A DNA stretch of 64,000 bases, from NCBI GenBank assembly GCA_003194525.1, contig NBIV01000225.1, positions 1 to 64,000 on the forward strand, read 5' to 3'. The stretch comes from Gracilariopsis chorda (Eukaryota; Rhodophyta; Florideophyceae; Gracilariales; Gracilariaceae). A model generated the notes under the pieces. The model did not search any database and was not told the DNA's origin. It saw only the letters and a program-made list of their open reading frames with translations. The translations under genes and the position numbers were made by a program. Below are positions 61,901 to 64,000 of this stretch, one piece after another (position 1 is the first letter of the stretch; every line of letters begins with the position of its first letter).

Positions 61901-64000
61901 TCGTTCGCAGCTTCCATAAGCGCTTCTTCAGATACTCCGGTAGATGCCCACGACTTCTCCCTGTTCAGCGATGCTTCCGATTCTTGCAACTCCGCCCGGT
62001 CTCCCGCTAAAGCTGTTCGTAGCTCAGTTCCTATTGCTTTCGATGGAATGTGAAGCAAAGAAGCTATGTAACGGGCTCTCGTCATGACTTCATCAGGAAA
62101 TCCGGCCCGTTCCGCGATCGCCAATCCCAGTGACTCGAAGGAAGCACCCTCCATCACTCTGTAAGTCGATATCCACCCATCACGAGTGTTTCTTCCAGCT
62201 CCCCGTATTGGCGGACGTTCTTGAACGACATGCAGGTGATACGAGCCAATATTGTTATATATCGATGACAGATGGTTAAGTTCATGATAATGAGTCACAA
62301 ACACAGTTCTGGCCTTTGTGTTTCCACTTTGCGCACCTCTTGCTAGATACTCAGCCACACTCCAGGCAATCGCAACGCCATCGACAGTGCTCGTTCCCCG
62401 ACCAATTTCATCTAACAGAACAAGACTCGAGGCGGTGACATTGGACAAAATACACGCTGTCTCAGCCATCTCAACCTGAAACGTGCTTTGACCGCGAGCC
62501 AAGTCATCAACAGCTCCGACACGAGTGAAGATCCTATCGCTTATGCTCAGTCGCGCAGATCGTGCTGGAACGAAGCATCCGACTTGTGCCATGATGCTGA
62601 TGAGTCCGATGCTTCGTAGGGCACAGCTTTTACCCGCCGCATTGGGTCCGCAAAGGATCATCAAGTCCAATTCTTCCGAGCTTTTACAATCCCCAAGGCT
62701 GAACGAGTTGGGGACGTAACTCTTTCCGATCGGTAGAGTCTGTTCAACGACCGGATGTCTCGCACTTTCGAGTTCCAATAGTCTCGCCGAAGCAGGTAAG
62801 ATCTCTGGCTGCACATAACTCCGTTCTTCAGTAACTTGTGCAAAACCTGCCAGAACATCAATGACAGCTACCTGTCGGCCCATTTCGCGCAGCTGCTGAA
62901 CGCGATCCACAATCTTCTTCCGCAAATCTTCAAACAGCCGGAGCTCAAGCATCAAAACCTCTCCAAATGCTGAGTTATGAGCTCTTTCACATCGTCTCAA
63001 CTCATCACACCGAAATCGGAGTTCGGCTTTCGTGCTCTGCACCCTGTCATATCCAAGCCTGCTGAATAACAACGGATCATCGTCCATGATCTTCTCCCCT
63101 AAAGAACGTGGGATGCGCAATACGTAGCCCATGTTCTTGATGTGTTTGATTCGCAAAGCGTCCACAGAGGTTCTTTGTCTCTCCTGCTCTTCCAAGGCAG
63201 AAATCCAGGATTCCGGTTCACGAATGGCCTTTCGCAGTCTGTCCAGGTCTGCGTTGTAGCCATCGCAGAATATTCGAGTTGCGTTGATGTCCCAGTTCTC
63301 TTTCGAGATTCCACCACTCTGAATAGCCATCATAGAGGGCATGTAGGACGGAGCTGGATTGACAAGGGCATCCTTCACTTCTAGAGCGACGGTCAGGAGC
63401 TTTTCATCGATGCATGAGAAGAAGTGATTGATATCATTGCCGTGTGACAAAATCTGGTCCCGTGCTGGATTCTCCTTCACGCAGTGTGCTATCAGAGAAA
63501 GGATGGATGGAACTCGCAGAACAGACTCACACAACCATCTCATCTCCCTCGGAGTTGCTCTTCCAGTACACATGCGTCCGCCCAAACGTTCCAAGTCTGC
63601 CAAACTTCGCATAACCTCTTGTACTGTGAGTCGCACATTTTCAGTATCACACAAAAGAGCAAGCACAATACCCTGGCGCTTGCGAATCGTCTTGAGGTCT
63701 AGGGAAGGGGCAAGAAGCCAAGAACGTAAACAGCGCGCGCCCATGGGTGTTACAGTTCGGTCTAATGCCCATTGTAAGGAGCGCTCCCTGATACCGTCAC
63801 GAGCGGTCTCTACAACCTCAAGATTCTTCAAACAGGCGGCATCTAGAAGCATAACATCGGAAGTGGAAAAGACTTGAAGCGTATTCAAAGGCATTGTGGA
63901 CTTGAGATGTTGTCGTTCGAAGGCCGCTGTTTGTTGAATGTATTGTACAAGAGTTGCGGCAGCATGCGTGCAAAACGGACGAGCACGGCAGCCGAGCGAT

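Overview
The window looks like nuclear DNA of a photosynthetic eukaryote with compact, intron-poor genes. The best guess is a florideophyte red alga of the Chondrus type. The evidence is a plastid-targeted divinyl-chlorophyllide reductase, a plastid-type ABC-F protein, a MutS whose P-loop reads as the cyanobacterial form, a PPR protein, mostly single-exon genes with short GT-AG introns where introns occur, and retroelement-rich intergenic DNA. The species is inference.

Left part (1 to about 23.5 kb) is accessory DNA. It holds a family of small coiled-coil proteins with a short hydrophobic N-terminus (five apparently intact copies and one decayed copy) that I cannot match to a known family. 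Two divergent pairs form a large inverted duplication (about 13.35-15.74 kb and 19.44-22.27 kb). A third, related unit begins at the left edge. Between and around them lie an old, broken Ty3/gypsy-type LTR retrotransposon (2.64-8.70 kb) with a nested 652-bp insertion, 5'-truncated LINE copies of one clade (RNase H plus C-terminal zinc knuckle, GAA-rich tails), a tRNA-like pol III box pair, hairpins, and decayed coding remnants at 10.25-12.17 kb.

Right part (23.5-64 kb) is a housekeeping block, often with divergent neighbours. In order it carries a bZIP factor, a PPR protein, a small unknown gene, a five-exon ABC-F ATPase with a 7-nt microexon in its second P-loop, a PfkB sugar kinase, ascorbate peroxidase, an FG-GAP/ITFG1-like membrane protein, the histone-fold factor NF-YC, a cyclopropane-fatty-acid-synthase-type methyltransferase and a FIST-domain protein. 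It continues with the largest subunit of RNA polymerase III, an FBPase-like protein without the metal-binding residues, poly(A)-binding protein, a Gln/His-rich unknown, divinyl reductase, ribosomal protein eS28 (missed by simple ORF calling because its ATG is alone in exon 1) and a MutS1 running off the right edge.

Several products act in the plastid or in redox and carbon metabolism (DVR, APX, sugar kinase, probably ABC-F and FIST). Others serve gene expression (RPC1, PABP, NF-YC, bZIP, eS28, PPR). There is no operon logic. Many stretches of 0.5-3 kb hold nothing I can support.
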